Assembly (NCBI GenBank): GCA_002633005.1
Contig: NMRA01000693.1
Span: 165,691 to 200,472, forward strand
From: Phoronis australis
Taxonomy: Eukaryota > Phoronida > Phoronidae
Length of the DNA: 34,782 bases
Direction of reading: 5' to 3'
A program made the position numbers and the translations under genes. This document shows positions 32,718-34,782 of this stretch, piece after piece (within the stretch, counting starts at the first letter, position 1; every line of letters starts with the position of its first letter). Below the pieces are notes generated by a model that saw nothing but the letters and a program-made list of their open reading frames with translations, had not been told where the DNA came from and made no database searches.

Positions 32718-32858
32718 CGTTCAGTAACGCTAGGACCTCGCTAAAAAGCAAGACTTCGCGAGATTTCGTGAGATATGGCCGTGTATTTTAAATAAGAGCA
32801 CGTGACTTTGACTAGGTTTTAGCTAGGTCCTAGCGTAGGTCCTAGGGTCTACTGAACG
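32718..32858. mobile_element. Short TIR element (141 bp)
   Basis: CGTTCAGTAACGCTAGGACCT (left, 32718-32738) and AGGTCCTAGGGTCTACTGAACG (right, 32837-32858) pair as CGTTCAGTA...CTAGGACCT with a small bulge. The interior is non-coding. AGGTCCTAG is repeated just inside the right end. No convincing target duplication. It is probably a MITE. Confidence 0.6.
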
Positions 32859-33225
32859 CACGCCCGCTTCACTACTAAAAATCTGCGATTGTACTATAAT
32901 CATTGTTTATCAGATAGTTTCGTATTCATGCATTCCACAGCGATGCTTATTGTATTGTACTCGGTGTACCAACAAAGTGGGTATGATGCGCCAAAGGGTT
33001 CTTATAGGAGTACCTTTCTGAGCGTTGAACTGTGCTTATTTAACGCTAGCCAGCTGTGTGAAGACTATCGTCAAAGCAATTATTATACAGCTTTGCATCA
33101 AGGCTAATTCAAAGGGTCCTTTCCTTTATGAACTAGCAATATTACTTATTCAACGCTCTAAGATGGTTCTTATACTTATTTCTTTCTGAACTTATTCCAG
33201 CGCTGTATTCAAATCACGTGGTCTG
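32859..33225. other. Spacer
   Basis: No gene, repeat or signal could be supported here. Confidence 0.5.
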
Positions 33226-33719
33226 GTCACATCCTAGGTAACACGTAGCCCCTCGGTTGGCCGTTTAGGGGCTAAAATATTTTCCACCGTTTTCTGTGCG
33301 ACTTTCGTCCCGTGTGTTTTAAACGGGAGGTAGGCCAAATCAGGTCACCAATTAAGCGTTTTCACCTCGTCAAAAATACATTCCACACTAAAAACTATCA
33401 CTTAAAATGCGCTTAATTTCTTCAGTGGTCATTTCTACTTCTACACAAATCTTCGATGAACCTTAGTTACGAGAATTAAAGTGTACGCAACATGACTCTA
33501 GTACCTCAAAATAAATTTTATAATTATATCTTACTTGATTTCAGTGCCTTTAGTGCACAGCTCATAAAGAAACACGTAAAAATTGAAAAAAAAAAAATAA
33601 ATATGTACAACGTCATGGGTTGAACCCAAGTCGTTCGGCACACTGTTCGGATCAGCAACTAAGTGTATAGAGTGAAGTGAAAGTAAAGTATATTTAGCGT
33701 CGAGAAGGTTCGTAGAGGG

Positions 33720-33958
33720 ATGAAAAGATGTGTTTGCGGTGGCTGCAGCAACAGCAGTCAGACGGAGAACGTCTCGATGTTCCGAAGGACGCCAAAGTTG
33801 CGCAGTAGTGGCATCGCTTCGTGCGCCGAACGAGAGTGTGGGACCTCAGCGTGGACCAAGCGATTCTGTCCGGAGCCACTTTGTGTTCTGCCCACTTTGA
33901 GGAGTCGTGTTTCGACTCCAATCAGAGGAGATGTTACGATGAAGGCCTGGTTCAATAA
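33720..33958 (+). pseudogene. THAP zinc-finger domain remnant
   Basis: THAP domains are C2-CH zinc fingers that bind DNA in transcription factors and P-type transposases. The first frame gives MKRCVCGGCSNSSQTENVSMF (first Cys pair). One frame over, from 33782, the text continues with PKDAKVAQ, a TAG (33806-33808), WHRFVRRTRVWDL, and then LCSAHFEESCFDSN with the second C-x2-H (Cys 33884-33886, His 33893-33895), ending at TAA 33956-33958. Thus one frameshift near 33780 and one stop break an otherwise complete domain. AATAAA overlaps the terminal stop (33954-33959). Confidence 0.72.
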
Positions 33959-33992
33959 AGGACAATATTTACTATTCAGAAACATCGGCTAT

Positions 33993-34240
33993 TTACTTTG
34001 GATCGTCTGTTGCATGACTGGGTTGACTGGCCGAGCCCGAGGCCGCTTCTCTCGCGGGAGGAACTAGTTCGTAAGGCCTCAAAGTAGAAAAGTACGCAGC
34101 TGAAAACATATCAAACTCGTTCTCGCTTTCGTGCAACCCCATTTCGTCATCCTGGCCACCATTCTCGTACGTTTCTTCATAGTATTTGTTCATTTCTTGC
34201 TCAAAATCGTTGTCGCTTTCAAATTCCCTACTCTCCGCCG
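33993..34240 (-). CDS. Acidic ORF inside the TTAA insertion
   Basis: On the minus strand a frame from about 34240 (Met at 34193) encodes an acidic stretch, FESDNDFEQEMNKYYEET then DDEMGLHESENEFDMF, followed by LRPYELVPPAREA. Composition and the PYEL-VP motif look protein-like and recall acidic leaders followed by a PY-x-F/L-x-P motif in uncharacterised invertebrate proteins, but I do not recognise the family. No domain follows before the stop at 33993. It runs convergent to the THAP remnant and may be the first exon or a relic of element-encoded protein. Confidence 0.35.
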
Positions 34241-34677
34241 TTGTTCAATGCTAGTCTCTGATCTCTTGTGTTCAACCGATGATGTCACATGGCGGGAAAT
34301 GTGAAAATTGGCAAAGTTGAAAGAGAAATCAAAATTTCGAGCTAATGACACAAAATAATCATGGATTTGGCTAAATGTTACGTCATACATTTAGTCTGTG
34401 GCAACCGGTAATTCGAAATGTGCAAAAATCTATGGTGTGTACTGTTTAAGGTGACTTTGGAGAAGAATTCCAACTCCACTTTTTCACCACGCGCGCGATA
34501 ACTACAAAGTATTTCAACTGAGTCACGTGAGTTAGGTAAAGGCTAGCGCGAGGTTGAGTGAAGCGCGTGACGCTGGCGTGTGACACTTGGAAAACAGCAT
34601 GGGACGGGTATCAGGTGAAATTTGTGTCCCTTCGACTTTTTTCGTCCACGTGCGTGATTTCACGTAACTTCCTCAAA

Positions 34678-34746
34678 ATGGCAACAGATAAGAGAAACTC
34701 GAGCAAACCGGGACAGATTTTCAACGCTTTGTTCAAATTATCTTGA
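34678..34746 (+). CDS. 22-codon ORF conserved between module copies, copy 2
   Basis: Encodes MATDKRNSSKPGQIF plus seven residues ending in LS, then TGA. It has the same length and frame as 7449-7517. Differences are mostly substitutions, of which at least two are silent (CCA/CCG, AAG/AAA). A donor-like GGTATGTG follows the stop as in copy 1. Confidence 0.35.
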   Translation: MATDKRNSSKPGQIFNALFKLS

Positions 34747-34782
34747 CTGAATTGTCTCCAGACCTATGGTATGTGTTAATTA

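Larger units (their letters stand above)
33480..34449. mobile_element. TTAA-flanked insertion (piggyBac-like TSD)
   Basis: Comparison with copy 1 of the module shows an exact 966-bp insertion (33480-34445) bounded by TTAA at 33476-33479 and TTAA at 34446-34449, where copy 1 has a single TTAA. The ends AGTGTACGCAACAT and the complement of the right end ACAGTACACACCAT agree at 10 of 14 positions. TTAA duplication is the hallmark of piggyBac-type transposition. The cargo is a broken THAP domain and an acidic frame on the other strand, with no piggyBac transposase visible, so it is a non-autonomous or chimeric element. Confidence 0.6.
33226..34782. repeat. Duplicated 0.6-kb module, copy 2 (interrupted)
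   Basis: It is collinear with 6938-7560. The left part 33226-33479 matches 6938-7180 and the right part 34446-34782 matches 7181-7560, in the same orientation. The split is exactly at GAATTAA|GGTGACTTT of copy 1. Divergence is moderate, with many point changes and few indels. The window ends within or at the end of the module. Confidence 0.72.

Noticed and set aside
33612-33630. TGGGTTGAACCCA palindrome with nearby A/T run, considered as a tRNA-SINE B box on the minus strand
   Set aside because: The A box is not recognisable and the palindrome alone is not enough evidence.

Overview
The window reads as animal nuclear DNA. Genes are split by GT-AG introns, intergenic DNA is A+T-leaning and full of decayed non-LTR retrotransposons, MITE-like inverted-repeat elements and micro/minisatellites, and there are no operons or prokaryotic signals. 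The gene set (CEP290, an ankyrin-repeat gene, a secreted fibrinogen-like protein of the coral 'skeletal organic matrix protein 5' type) fits a marine invertebrate such as a hemichordate, echinoderm, amphioxus or brachiopod; I cannot resolve the phylum.

Layout. 1-6587 (minus): the first four coding exons of CEP290, 221 codons, all phase 0, with long introns; the gene continues off the left edge. 6860-7560: its upstream region, which carries a long palindrome and a 0.6-kb module that recurs at the right end of the window. 7690-8330: a foldback repeat. 8734-8913: an assembly gap lying inside another inverted repeat. 9075-17600: no intact gene, but an L1/Tx1-type LINE 3' end (about 12.2-12.87 kb), a (TG)n run, a tRNA-related SINE-like piece, a MITE and a 56-bp minisatellite. 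17660-18891 (plus): a two-exon secreted protein gene with TATA box and polyA signal. 20461-20722: a MITE with 15-bp terminal repeats. 21441-23603 (plus): a two-exon ankyrin-repeat gene of 275 codons, whose intron holds a possible alternative Gly/Ala-rich last exon. 26.9-32.2 kb: a retrotransposon graveyard (two CR1/Jockey-like pieces, one L1-type ORF1 remnant, one L1/Tx1-type RT remnant). 33226-34782: a second copy of the 0.6-kb module, split by a 966-bp insertion flanked by TTAA that carries a broken THAP zinc-finger domain.

The three host genes show no evident shared pathway: one is centrosome/cilium, one is an ankyrin scaffold, one is secreted. The most unusual signals are four CTCF-like core motifs spaced 142-147 bp apart in a CEP290 intron, the duplicated module with a conserved 22-codon ORF, the TTAA-flanked THAP element, and the in-phase alternative exon of the ankyrin gene. 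All calls come from reading the sequence; no database search was possible.
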